Positions 52,989 through 62,052 of a stretch of DNA of 64,000 nt are shown here, piece after piece. The notes below the pieces were generated by a model that had not been told where the DNA came from, did not search any database, and saw only the letters and a program-made list of their open reading frames with translations. The position numbers and the translations under genes were made by a program. The stretch lies in the NCBI GenBank assembly GCA_902624465.1, contig CACNXP010000002.1, positions 42,264 through 106,263 on the forward strand. Reading direction: 5' to 3'. The DNA is from an uncultured Pelagibacteraceae bacterium. GTDB taxonomy: Bacteria; Pseudomonadota; Alphaproteobacteria; Pelagibacterales; Pelagibacteraceae. The stretch's first letter is position 1, and each line of letters begins with the position of its first letter.

Positions 52989-54773
52989 ATGACAAAAATG
53001 ACAACAGAAGAAGCTTTTGTAAAAGTTTTACAAATGCACGGCATTGAACATGCTTTTGGTATTATTGGTTCAGCATTTATGCCGATCTCTGATATTTTTC
53101 CTGATGCAGGAATAACTTTTTGGGATGTTGCTCATGAGACAAATGGTGGATTAATTGCTGATGGTTACACAAGATCTACTGGGAAAATGTCTATGGTCAT
53201 TGCACAAAATGGACCAGGAATTACTGGATTAGTAACTCCAATTAAAACTGCATATTGGAACCACACACCTTTACTATTAGTAACCCCGCAAGCTGCAAAT
53301 AAAACTATGGGGCAAGGTGGTTTTCAAGAAGTAGAACAAATGAATTTATTTAAAGATATGGTTTGTTATCAAGAGGAAGTAAGAGATCCATCAAGAATGG
53401 CTGAGGTTTTAAATAGAGTTATAGAAAAAGCGATAAGAGGTTCTGCACCCGCACAAATAAATGTACCAAGAGATTATTGGACTCAAGTTATAGATATAGA
53501 ATTGCCACCAATAGTTAGATTGGAAAGACAAGGTGGTGGAGCCGAAGCAATAGATAAAGCTGCAAAACTTTTATCAAATGCAAAATTTCCTGTAATTTTA
53601 TCTGGAGCGGGAGTTGTTATCGGTGGAGCAATTGAAGAAACAAAAAAACTTGCAGAAAAATTAGATTCACCAGTTTGTTCTGGTTATCAACATAATGATA
53701 GTTTTCCAGGAAGTCACCCGTTGGCTGTTGGACCATTAGGGTACAATGGATCTAAAGCTGCAATGGAACTTATTTCAAAAGCAGATGTGGTTTTAGCTTT
53801 AGGAACAAGACTAAATCCATTTTCAACACTTCCAGGGTATGGAATTGATTATTGGCCTAAGAATGCAAGTATAATTCAAGTAGATATGAATCCTGATAGA
53901 ATTGGTTTAACAAAAAAAGTTACAGTTGGAATTAGCGGTGATGCAAAATTAGTGGCAACACAGATTTTAGAAAAATTGTCTCCAAATGCTGGAGATACTG
54001 ATAGACAAAAAAGAAAAGATTTAATTCACCAAACAAAATCTGCATGGTTACAAAAATTATCAAGTTTAGATCATGAAGATGACGATGAAGGAACAGTTTG
54101 GAACAAAGAGGCAAGAGAAAGAGACAAAGATAGAATGTCACCTAGACAAGCGTGGCGAGCAATTCAAGCTGGAATGCCTGAAGATGTGATTATTTCAAGT
54201 GACATTGGAAATAACTGTGCAATTGGTAATGCTTATCCTACTTTTGAAAAACCAAGAAAGTATTTAGCTCCAGGTTTATTTGGTCCTTGTGGTTATGGTT
54301 TTCCATCGATCTTGGGCGCAAAGATAGGTTGCCCTGATACACCAGTCATTGGTTTTGCAGGAGATGGTGCATTTGGTATTAGCATGAATGAGATGAGTTC
54401 TTGTGCAAGAGAAGAGTGGCCAGCAATTACAATGGTAATTTTTAGAAACTACCAATGGGGTGCTGAAAAAAGAAATACAACCTTATGGTACGATAATAAT
54501 TTTATAGGAACTGAACTTGATCCAAATTTAAGTTATTCAAAAGTAGCAGATGCTTGTGGTTTAAAAGGAGTAACTGTAAAAACAATGGAAGAAACAACGG
54601 CAGCAATTAAACAATCTTGTGAAGACCAAAAGAAAGGTATTACGACATTTATAGAAGTTATTTTAAATCAAGAATTAGGTGAACCTTTCAGAAGAGATGC
54701 AATGAAAGCACCAGTAAAGGTAGCTGGTATTAAAAAAGAAGACATGAAGAAACAGCCTTCTCTAAATTCTTAA
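52989..54773 (+). CDS. xsc: Sulfoacetaldehyde acetyltransferase
   Basis: Xsc is a thiamin diphosphate enzyme turning sulfoacetaldehyde plus phosphate into acetyl phosphate and sulfite, the central step of taurine and other C2 sulfonate breakdown. The 594-residue protein carries GIIGSAFMPISDIFPDAG near 24, HETNGGLIADGYTRSTGKMSM with the catalytic Glu near 48 (in part), NQ-GGFQEVEQM, and the ThDP/Mg motif GDGAFGISMNEMSSC near 454. These are specific to Xsc rather than acetolactate synthase. ThDP need links it to the thiamin-precursor importer in the same window. Confidence 0.95.
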   Translation: MTKMTTEEAFVKVLQMHGIEHAFGIIGSAFMPISDIFPDAGITFWDVAHETNGGLIADGYTRSTGKMSMVIAQNGPGITGLVTPIKTAYWNHTPLLLVTPQAANKTMGQGGFQEVEQMNLFKDMVCYQEEVRDPSRMAEVLNRVIEKAIRGSAPAQINVPRDYWTQVIDIELPPIVRLERQGGGAEAIDKAAKLLSNAKFPVILSGAGVVIGGAIEETKKLAEKLDSPVCSGYQHNDSFPGSHPLAVGPLGYNGSKAAMELISKADVVLALGTRLNPFSTLPGYGIDYWPKNASIIQVDMNPDRIGLTKKVTVGISGDAKLVATQILEKLSPNAGDTDRQKRKDLIHQTKSAWLQKLSSLDHEDDDEGTVWNKEARERDKDRMSPRQAWRAIQAGMPEDVIISSDIGNNCAIGNAYPTFEKPRKYLAPGLFGPCGYGFPSILGAKIGCPDTPVIGFAGDGAFGISMNEMSSCAREEWPAITMVIFRNYQWGAEKRNTTLWYDNNFIGTELDPNLSYSKVADACGLKGVTVKTMEETTAAIKQSCEDQKKGITTFIEVILNQELGEPFRRDAMKAPVKVAGIKKEDMKKQPSLNS

Positions 54774-54790
54774 AAGTTAAAGTTAAATTA

Positions 54791-55516
54791 ATGTTTAAAA
54801 AGATATTTAAAATCTTATTGTTTATAGATTTCTTAAAAAAAATCTTAGGTGATTATAGATATAATTTAATAAAACATACTTTAAGATATAGCTTATTTTT
54901 TCCTTTGAATTACTCAATTAAAGATGAGATAAATTTTGGAAGCACTCAAGCCAATGATTATTTTAAAAAAGAACTTAAAAATTCTAAAATTTATTTAGAA
55001 TATGGAACTGGGGCCTCTACATTATTAGCAGAAAAAGAGAAAAAAAATTATTTTGCAATTGAGGGTGATAGAAATTTTTATAAATATATGAATAAAAAAT
55101 TAAAAAAAAATAATATTAAATTAAAATCATTGGGTGTAGTCAAAGAGTTTTGTATACCAGTCAAGTTTAAATCCGATTACGATTTGAGAAAAATTAATGA
55201 TAAAGAAAAAAAAGATATTAAAAACTATTGTAATGGAATTTTAGAAGAATTTGAAAAAGAAAATATTATTCCAGATTTAATCCTTGTAGATGGTAGATTT
55301 AGGAAACTGACAGGTCTATATCTTTACAATTTCTTCAAAAATAAAAATAATAATTTTAAGATTATAATCGATGATTATTTAAATCGAGAAAATTACCATG
55401 AGCTTGAAAAGTTTTTTGTTATTAAAAAGTTTGAAAGGTTTGGAATCTCAACGGAATTAATACCTAATATGCATACAGAAGATGCAATGGAAAAAAGCTT
55501 ATATGATTGTGGTTAA
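54791..55516 (+). CDS. Methyltransferase-like protein of unknown function
   Basis: A 241-residue Lys-rich protein. IYLEYGTGASTLLAEK near residue 67 resembles the SAM-binding loop of class I methyltransferases, FAIEGDRNFYKYM gives the acidic end of strand 2, and PDLILVDGRFRKL near 158 a strand-4 motif. A basic hydrophobic N-terminus (1-40) may associate with membrane. It follows xsc by 17 bases but does not look functionally linked; target unknown. Confidence 0.6.
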   Translation: MFKKIFKILLFIDFLKKILGDYRYNLIKHTLRYSLFFPLNYSIKDEINFGSTQANDYFKKELKNSKIYLEYGTGASTLLAEKEKKNYFAIEGDRNFYKYMNKKLKKNNIKLKSLGVVKEFCIPVKFKSDYDLRKINDKEKKDIKNYCNGILEEFEKENIIPDLILVDGRFRKLTGLYLYNFFKNKNNNFKIIIDDYLNRENYHELEKFFVIKKFERFGISTELIPNMHTEDAMEKSLYDCG

Positions 55517-55530
55517 AAATTTTCTTATTC

Positions 55531-55573
55531 TATAAATTCATATCAGTCCAGTCTTTATCATTAGATCTTTCAA
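55531..55573. repeat. Direct repeat, left copy (decayed end of a small gene)
   Basis: Matches 56937-56979 at 38 of 43 positions. On the minus strand both encode a C-terminus of the form R-x-N-D-K-x-W-x-D-M-N-L then stop. This left copy lacks an upstream start or membrane segment, so it looks like a partial duplicate. The two copies bracket the FAD oxidoreductase gene. Confidence 0.65.
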
Positions 55574-55602
55574 TTAATATACAATTATCGTAATCTTTCT
55601 TT

Positions 55603-56907
55603 ATGGAAGTAGTAAACGATAATAGTTGCAGTTGGATTAATGATTTAAATCCAAGAACAAATATCCAAACACTTTCGTCTGATTTGAGTTGTGAATGGTT
55701 AGTTGTAGGTGCAGGTTATACAGGATTGTCGGCTGCAAGAAAATTAGGTCAGCTTTATCCAAATCAAAAAATTTTTTTAGTTGATGCTCAATTAGCAGGA
55801 GAGGGTGCAAGTTCAAGAAATTCTGGTTATTTGGTTGATACTACACTTAATGATGGTTTCACTTCTAATAAAGAATTAGAAAATTATAAAAAAAAATCTG
55901 ATATCTATAAATTAGGTATAGATGTAGTTAAAAAATTCATTAAGGAACATCAGGTTGATTGTGATTGGAACGAATGTGGAAAGTATTTTGCATCATCAAA
56001 CACTGAAGATAAAAAAATCTTAGAAAATTTTTCAGACACCCTGTCTAAATTGGGTTTTGAGCATAATTTATTATTTAAAAAAGATCTTACAAAAAGATTA
56101 GGCACCAACTTCTATAATGTTGCCCTTCACACAAAAGGAGGAATTTTATTACATCCGGGTAAATTAGTAAGAGCAATGATTGATACATTGCCTGATAATG
56201 TAATACTTTATGAGAATTCATTGTTATTAAACTGGAAAAAGATTGATGGTTTAATAAATTGTAATTTCAAAAATGGCTCAATTAAATCAAAAAAAATAAT
56301 CTTTGCTACTAATGGATTTCTTAAGTCTTTAGGTATCAAGGCAAATTATAATTTTCCAATTACCTTAACCGCAAGCATGACAAGGCCTTTAAATGAAAAG
56401 GAATTTAAATCAATTGGAGAACCTAAAGAGTGGGGTGTTTTACCAATTAGACCAATGGGTGCAACGATTAGGATGACTAAAGATAGAAGAATTTTAATAA
56501 GGAATACTGCAGAAGTTCATAATCCATGCCAGATGACCAAATATAATTTGGAAAAAAGATCTATAAAGCAAAAGATTGGTATTAAAAAAAGATTTCCACA
56601 ATTACCAGATGATATTATTCAATCAACTTGGTCAGGAATTGTCTCAAGAACCAGAAATAGTTCTCAAATCTTTGAAAAAATTCAAGAAAATATATTTGTT
56701 GCAGGTTGTTATAATGGTTCAGGTATTGGGGTGGGGACTTTGTTTGGTGAACAAATTGCTATTAAGGCTAGTAATGAACACACAAAAGAAATTGAAACTA
56801 TTGAGGCAAGAAAAAAACCAACTTGGTTACCACCACAACCTTTTTTGGATTTAGGAGTAAAAGCCAGACTTATGTATGAAAGGTTTCGAGCTAGATCTGA
56901 AATTTAA
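55603..56907 (+). CDS. FAD-dependent amine/amino-acid oxidase (DAO family, PuuB-like)
   Basis: A 434-residue DAO-family oxidoreductase. WLVVGAGYTGLSAARKLG near residue 33 is the FAD dinucleotide fold, followed by GEGASSRNSGYLVDTTL near 70, the segment typical of gamma-glutamylputrescine oxidases; ending with VAGCYNGSGIGVGTLFGE near 370. Such enzymes deaminate amines or N-methylated amino acids. Substrate unknown. Flanked by a direct repeat. Confidence 0.87.
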   Translation: MEVVNDNSCSWINDLNPRTNIQTLSSDLSCEWLVVGAGYTGLSAARKLGQLYPNQKIFLVDAQLAGEGASSRNSGYLVDTTLNDGFTSNKELENYKKKSDIYKLGIDVVKKFIKEHQVDCDWNECGKYFASSNTEDKKILENFSDTLSKLGFEHNLLFKKDLTKRLGTNFYNVALHTKGGILLHPGKLVRAMIDTLPDNVILYENSLLLNWKKIDGLINCNFKNGSIKSKKIIFATNGFLKSLGIKANYNFPITLTASMTRPLNEKEFKSIGEPKEWGVLPIRPMGATIRMTKDRRILIRNTAEVHNPCQMTKYNLEKRSIKQKIGIKKRFPQLPDDIIQSTWSGIVSRTRNSSQIFEKIQENIFVAGCYNGSGIGVGTLFGEQIAIKASNEHTKEIETIEARKKPTWLPPQPFLDLGVKARLMYERFRARSEI

Positions 56908-56935
56908 CCTGGGAGTTTTGTTGCCAAGTGCCTTG

Positions 56936-57055
56936 TTATAAATTCATATCAGGCCAGTTTTTATCATTGTATCTATCAAGTTCTTTTTTAGTAAAGGGCC
57001 TGAATAATACCCAAGCAACAACAATTACCAAAGCCAATAGAATTAATGTTTGCAT
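56936..57055 (-). CDS. Small single-span membrane protein
   Basis: A 39-residue protein: transmembrane segment 3-18 (LILLALVIVVAWVLF), then a charged tail KKELDRYNDKNWPDMNL. It lies four bases upstream of... the M23 peptidase stop region (57059) and on the same strand, so it ends that operon. A copy of its tail occurs at 55531. No family recognised; the conserved tail across both copies argues that it was once, or is, a real coding sequence. Confidence 0.55.
   Translation of the reverse strand: MQTLILLALVIVVAWVLFRPFTKKELDRYNDKNWPDMNL
56937..56979. repeat. Direct repeat, right copy (3' end of the small membrane gene)
   Basis: Pairs with 55531-55573 (38 of 43 identical). This copy is the 3' end of the intact 39-residue frame at 56936-57055. 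Confidence 0.65.
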
Positions 57056-57058
57056 GAT

Positions 57059-57862
57059 TTAATTTATTACAGACATAGGATCTAGTCTAGTCTGAAACCA
57101 ATTTACTCTAAAATCTAGATGTGGGCCGGTCGATCTTCCAGTTGAACCAACAGTTCCAATTATATCTCCTTGATTTATTTTATCACCAACAGACACCATT
57201 ACATTTTCAAGATGAGAATAAATAGTTGAGATGCCATGACCATGATCCATAATTATTGTTCCACCAGTATAATAAAGATCATCTTCTGCCATGGTAACAA
57301 TACCTGATCCAGATGATTTGATCATAGTTCCTTGTTTGGCAGCAATATCAATTCCATAATGAGGCCATTTAGGTTTACCATTTAAAATTCTCTGGCTTCC
57401 ATAAACACCACTAATGATACCTTCAACTGGCATAATAAATTGATTTTTGAAAAAAGGTAAATCTGAGTTAATTGCTCTTGCTTCACCAATTTTATTATTT
57501 TCTTCTTTTATTCTTTTGTAAACAGATTCTGGAGGAGTAACTTTACTTTCCTCTAAACCATCAATTCTTTGAATATTATATTTTCTTTTTAAAACTTTTT
57601 TAGTGATTTTATCTTTTTTTCCGTCAATTATTTTTGTTATAGTTAAATCAAATTTTCTATCTCTATCTATTCCAAAAACAAAATAACCTTCCTTTGATAC
57701 TTTAACTTCTTTTTTGCCAATAATAATTTTAGCTGATGGGTCTGTTAAACCAACTATAAAATGTCCTTGTAAAAATTTTCCCTTAAATTCAACAGCATTG
57801 ATATTAGTTGTGGTAAAAAAAATTATTACAAATAAAAATCTAGATATTATTTTGCTGTCCAT
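57059..57862 (-). CDS. M23-family peptidase (LytM-type), secreted
   Basis: A 267-residue protein with signal peptide (about 1-23) and a C-terminal LytM domain. The first zinc motif HYGIDIAAKQG (H-x3-D) near 168 and the GHGISTIYSHLE region are normal; the last motif reads TGPHLDFRVNW, with Asp where the usual H-x-H has its second His. Members cleave peptidoglycan cross-links or, when degenerate, activate amidases. The start overlaps the upstream SDR gene by 16 bases. Confidence 0.87.
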   Translation of the reverse strand: MDSKIISRFLFVIIFFTTTNINAVEFKGKFLQGHFIVGLTDPSAKIIIGKKEVKVSKEGYFVFGIDRDRKFDLTITKIIDGKKDKITKKVLKRKYNIQRIDGLEESKVTPPESVYKRIKEENNKIGEARAINSDLPFFKNQFIMPVEGIISGVYGSQRILNGKPKWPHYGIDIAAKQGTMIKSSGSGIVTMAEDDLYYTGGTIIMDHGHGISTIYSHLENVMVSVGDKINQGDIIGTVGSTGRSTGPHLDFRVNWFQTRLDPMSVIN

Positions 57863-58614
57863 CCACCATCAACCAATAAAGAAGTGCCCGTAATCATTGA
57901 TGCCGCATCAGAAGCTAGAAATACTACGGCAGATGCTACTTCAGATAATTCAGCAAATCTTCCAAGAGGAATATTATTCAACATATCTCTTTTAAATTTT
58001 TTGTCTTTTAAAAATTTCTTCGTCATAGGAGTGACAACAAATGTTGGGCAAACAGTATTCACTCTAATGTTATATTTAGCAAGATCTATTGACATACCTT
58101 TTGTTAATCCCTCTAAACCAAATTTATTCATATTATAAACACTTCTTATCGGCCCACCTACATGTCCCATTTGTGATGACATGTTTACAATAGCACCACC
58201 TGTTTTTTTTCTATTTTTTGATTTTATCATTTTTAGTGCACATAGATGAGCAAGATTAAATGTGGCTATTGTATTTATCTTAACCATATGTTCCATATCT
58301 TTAGTTTTTACTTTTGTAAAATGTGCTGGTCTATTATTACCAGCGTTATTGATAAGAATATCTAGTTTGGACTGTTTGTTAATGATTTCTTTAATATCAT
58401 TATAATTTGTAATATCACAAACATAAGATTTACACTTTATTTTAAATTTCTTTATTTTCTTTGAGACCTCATCTAAATCTCTTTTAGTCCTGCTAATAAT
58501 TATTAAATTTGCTCCTGCTTCTGCTAGAGCTATAGCGCAAGCTCTGCCAATACCTTTGCCCGCACCTGTTACAATTGCAGTTTTATTTTTGAAGTTATAA
58601 TTTTTTAAGAACAT
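57847..58614 (-). CDS. Short-chain dehydrogenase/reductase
   Basis: A 255-residue classical SDR: TGAGKGIGRACA near 16, NNAGNNRPAHF near 89, active Ser in NMSSQMGH and Tyr/Lys in YNMNKFG near 160, LLVDGGWTAK at the end. The ISRTKRD segment after strand 2 favours NADP. It overlaps both neighbours (16 bases with the M23 gene, one base with terC). Substrate unknown. Confidence 0.88.
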   Translation of the reverse strand: MFLKNYNFKNKTAIVTGAGKGIGRACAIALAEAGANLIIISRTKRDLDEVSKKIKKFKIKCKSYVCDITNYNDIKEIINKQSKLDILINNAGNNRPAHFTKVKTKDMEHMVKINTIATFNLAHLCALKMIKSKNRKKTGGAIVNMSSQMGHVGGPIRSVYNMNKFGLEGLTKGMSIDLAKYNIRVNTVCPTFVVTPMTKKFLKDKKFKRDMLNNIPLGRFAELSEVASAVVFLASDAASMITGTSLLVDGGWTAK

Positions 58615-59207
58615 TATAAAAATAATATTTTAATATCAGTGTAAATCAACTCAATAGCAACAATTAGAATAGCTATTAAACCAGCCCATGCAATCCATTT
58701 ATATTTCTTAATCCAATTGGAAATTAATGTTGCAGCTGTAGCCATTAAAACAATTGATAAAACTAGACCAAAAATTAGTAAATAGTAATGATCTCCAGCT
58801 GCTCCAGCAACACCTAAAACATTGTCCAAACTCATTGTAAAGTCGGCTAACAGAATTGTCCAAATAGCTTTTAAGAAACTTGAATTGTCTACTTTTATAT
58901 CACTATCGTGATTAGATCCCTTCACAACATCAACATATAGTTTGTAAACTATATAAAGGAGAAGAAGACCACCAATTAATCTTAAACCTGTAATTTGTAA
59001 TAGGTAAGCAGTTAATAAAGTTAAAATAATTCTTAAAATTACAGCACCACCTATACCCCAAAAAATAATTTTTTTTCTTTGTTCTAGTGGAAATTTTGAT
59101 GCGACCATCCCAATGATGATTGCATTGTCGCCAGCTAAAACTAGGTCGATTAAAATAATTTGTGTTAGAATAGTAATTTGTTCTGGAGTAATTAAATCTG
59201 TGAACAT
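58614..59207 (-). CDS. TerC-family membrane protein (YjbE-like)
   Basis: A 197-residue protein with about six transmembrane segments. DLVLAGDNAIIIGMVA near 21 and DFTMSLDNVLGVAGAAG near 121 are the duplicated acidic motifs of the TerC/YjbE/YkoY family. Bacterial members are linked to manganese efflux or metal loading of exported proteins. Its ATG overlaps the GMC gene stop and its stop overlaps the SDR ATG. Confidence 0.9.
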   Translation of the reverse strand: MFTDLITPEQITILTQIILIDLVLAGDNAIIIGMVASKFPLEQRKKIIFWGIGGAVILRIILTLLTAYLLQITGLRLIGGLLLLYIVYKLYVDVVKGSNHDSDIKVDNSSFLKAIWTILLADFTMSLDNVLGVAGAAGDHYYLLIFGLVLSIVLMATAATLISNWIKKYKWIAWAGLIAILIVAIELIYTDIKILFL

Positions 59208-60802
59208 TAACTTCTAAGTATCATATCAGCACCTTTTTCTGCAATCATTATTGTAGGTGCATTAGTGTTACCTGAAGTTATATTTGGCATTATTGAAGCG
59301 TCAATCACTCTAAGATTATTCAAACCTTTGACTTTAAGTTTTTCATCTACTACGGCCATATCATCTTGCCCCATTTTACAAGTGCCCACAGGATGAAAAA
59401 TAGTCTGAGTAAATTCTGATCCAGCTTTTACAAGCTCCTCATCATCATTAATATCTATTCCAGGTCTATATTCCTCTGGTTTATATTTTTTAAATGTCTC
59501 AGACTCCATGACAATTTTTCTTGTTAGTTTTAAACCTTTTGCTGCAACCATTCGATCATGGTCGGTTGAGAGATAATTGAGTTTTACTTTTGCATAAGTT
59601 CTAGAATCTTTATCTATTATATTTACATGACCTCTGCTAGTTGGTCTTATATTTGAGACGGTTGGAGTGAATGCATGAAAGTCATGATTTTTTGTTGCAC
59701 CTAATGTATCCATACTCATTGGCTGTACATGCCACTGAAGATCTGGCAATTCTAAAGATGGATCGCTTTTGGCAAACATACACATTTGGCTAGCACCCAT
59801 TGTCATTGGACCACTACGATTAAAAATATACTCAAGCCCAATCATCAATTTTCCAAACAAACTATTAATCTTTTTATTTAAAGATTTTAGTCCATGAACT
59901 TTATAGATTGGTCTAAACATAAGGTGATCTTGAAGATTCTCTCCAACTCCTTTTAAATCGTGAACTATATCAATACCTAAGTCTTTTAATTTTTTTGAAT
60001 TACCTATTCCAGAGGTTTGTAAAATCTGTGGAGAACCAATAGATCCTGAGGAAAGAATCACTTCTCTATTTGCAGAGACTTTTTTAAGTTCATTTTCTTG
60101 CCAATACTCGACACTTTTAGCAGTTTTATTTTCAAAGTTGATTTTCTTTACATGAGCATTAGTAATTATCTTCAAATTATTTCTACTTTTAATAGGATTT
60201 AAATATCCAACAGCAGTGCTACATCTAAAACCATCTTTTTCAGTGACTTGAAAATAACCACAACCATGATTGTCACCAGTATTAAAATCTTTTGTTTTTG
60301 GAATTCCAAATTCTTCTGCGGCATTTTGAAATTCATTTAATAACGGCAGCTGAATTCTTTGGTCAGAGACAGAAAGTGGTCCTCCAACACCATGATAATC
60401 ATCTTTGCCTCGTTCTTGATTTTCTGATTTGATAAAATAAGGCAATACATCGTCCCAACCCCAACCAGTATTCCCTAATTGACGCCATACATCATAGTCT
60501 CTACTTTGTCCTCTAATATACAATAAACCGTTAATGGCAGAGCTTCCACCTAGAGTTTTTCCTCTTGGATAACGAATTGATCGATTATTCATTGTTTCAT
60601 CAGGTTCTGTTTTGTAACACCAATCAACAGATGGATTGTGCATTGTCTTAAAATATCCAACAGGAATATGAATCCACGGATAATTGTCTTTACCTCCAGC
60701 CTCGATCAATAAAACTTTATTATGAAAATTTTCAGAGAGTCTATTTGCAAGAACACATCCTGCTGATCCAGCACCAATTATTATAAAATCAAAGTTTTCC
60801 AT
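59207..60802 (-). CDS. GMC-family oxidoreductase (choline dehydrogenase-like)
   Basis: A 531-residue flavoprotein of the glucose-methanol-choline family. FIIIGAGSAGCVLANRL at 5-21 binds FAD; GKTLGGSSAINGLLYIRG near 80 is GMC signature 1, SSGSIGSPQILQTSGIG near 251 is signature 2, and catalytic His in HPVGTCKMG near 467. It oxidises an alcohol group to an aldehyde; betA is an option but other alcohols are equally likely because no betaine aldehyde gene is adjacent. Faces the TRAP operon divergently. Confidence 0.9.
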   Translation of the reverse strand: MENFDFIIIGAGSAGCVLANRLSENFHNKVLLIEAGGKDNYPWIHIPVGYFKTMHNPSVDWCYKTEPDETMNNRSIRYPRGKTLGGSSAINGLLYIRGQSRDYDVWRQLGNTGWGWDDVLPYFIKSENQERGKDDYHGVGGPLSVSDQRIQLPLLNEFQNAAEEFGIPKTKDFNTGDNHGCGYFQVTEKDGFRCSTAVGYLNPIKSRNNLKIITNAHVKKINFENKTAKSVEYWQENELKKVSANREVILSSGSIGSPQILQTSGIGNSKKLKDLGIDIVHDLKGVGENLQDHLMFRPIYKVHGLKSLNKKINSLFGKLMIGLEYIFNRSGPMTMGASQMCMFAKSDPSLELPDLQWHVQPMSMDTLGATKNHDFHAFTPTVSNIRPTSRGHVNIIDKDSRTYAKVKLNYLSTDHDRMVAAKGLKLTRKIVMESETFKKYKPEEYRPGIDINDDEELVKAGSEFTQTIFHPVGTCKMGQDDMAVVDEKLKVKGLNNLRVIDASIMPNITSGNTNAPTIMIAEKGADMILRS

Positions 60803-60934
60803 TATAAGTTGAATAATTTTTTAATAAATCTTTTTAAATCATCTTTACACTCATATTAATCAATTGTCACTTGTGTCAGGTTTGTTTTTCTGATTGTATG
60901 TATTTGTTAAATTTAACTAACAAGAGGGAAAATA

Positions 60935-62029
60935 ATGAAAAAAATCATTTCAATGTTATTTGCATCTGTTTTAGTGCTTGGATTTATTTCTAATGCTAAT
61001 GCTGCAAAAACACTAAAATGTCAGACTGTTCTTAACACTAAAGCTGATGAAGTGAAAATGTTAAAGGACTTTACTGATACTGTAACTGAATTGACAGCTG
61101 GTTCGTTAAAATTCGAAATTTTACCTGCGGGCGCTGTTGTTGGAGTTAAGGAAACTCTTGATGCTGTGGATAAAGGTCTGATCGATTGTGGATTCGCATG
61201 GACACACTATTGGTCAGGTGATCATCCTGCTGCAATGCTATTTGGATCTCCAGTAGCTGGTGGTGGAGTTGGTATCGACAATATCGCATTCCTTTCATGG
61301 TTCCAATATGGCGGTGGTAAAGAGTTATACGACCAACTTTGGAAAGAAATGGGAAGAGACATCAAAGGATTTATGATTCAACCAGTTGGTCCAGAAGCTT
61401 TAGGTTGGTTTCCAAAACCAATTAAGGATATGGCTGACTTTAGAAAATATAAGTTTAGAACTCCTCCAGGAATTCCAGGACAAACTTATAAAGACATTGG
61501 TATAGCGTCTGTAGCAATGGGTGGTGGAGATATTCTTCCAGCTCTTGAGGCAGGTACTATCGATGCTGCTGAGTGGTGTTGTCCAAAACCAGACTTAACA
61601 TTTGGTTTCCAAAAAGTATTAAAGCACTATTACTTACAAGGTTTACACCAAGTAGTCGTAAATGCTGACTTTTATATCACTGGAAAAACTTATAAAGCTA
61701 TGAGTGCTCATGAGAAGAAGTCACTTGAAGTAGCTGCTAATGCTTCATTAGCAAAATCTTTAAGTTACAGAATCTATGAGAATGGTAAAGCTTTACAAGA
61801 GCTAACTACTAAACATGGAGTAATTTTAGAAGATACACCTTCAGATTATTTCACAGAATATATGGCTGCAGCAAAAGCTTCTTTAAATAAGAATGCTAAA
61901 GACAACAAATTTTTCAATGAAGTTTATAATTCAATGAAAAACTTTGCTGATATTGCTGTTCCTTTCTGGAGTGGTGCTCAAATGTCTAATGCGAAGCTAG
62001 GAATGGCTCACGCGGCGACATTAAAGTAA
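60935..62029 (+). CDS. dctP: TRAP transporter substrate-binding protein (DctP/TakP type)
   Basis: A 364-residue periplasmic protein with signal peptide 1-23 (MKKIISMLFASVLVLGF, cleaved near ANAAK). FRTPPGIPGQTYKDIG near 171 holds the carboxylate-binding Arg, and AGTIDAAEWCCP near 210 the family Trp region. The closest known pattern is TakP-like 2-oxoacid binders. GAGGG precedes the ATG. A strong terminator separates it from the permease genes, suggesting surplus binding protein. Confidence 0.93.
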   Translation: MKKIISMLFASVLVLGFISNANAAKTLKCQTVLNTKADEVKMLKDFTDTVTELTAGSLKFEILPAGAVVGVKETLDAVDKGLIDCGFAWTHYWSGDHPAAMLFGSPVAGGGVGIDNIAFLSWFQYGGGKELYDQLWKEMGRDIKGFMIQPVGPEALGWFPKPIKDMADFRKYKFRTPPGIPGQTYKDIGIASVAMGGGDILPALEAGTIDAAEWCCPKPDLTFGFQKVLKHYYLQGLHQVVVNADFYITGKTYKAMSAHEKKSLEVAANASLAKSLSYRIYENGKALQELTTKHGVILEDTPSDYFTEYMAAAKASLNKNAKDNKFFNEVYNSMKNFADIAVPFWSGAQMSNAKLGMAHAATLK

Positions 62030-62052
62030 TCAGTAATCAATCTTGATTTTTT

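Noticed and set aside
59207..60802. Calling the GMC oxidoreductase betA (choline dehydrogenase)
   Set aside because: GMC family signatures do not fix the substrate, and no betaine aldehyde dehydrogenase or choline transporter is adjacent.
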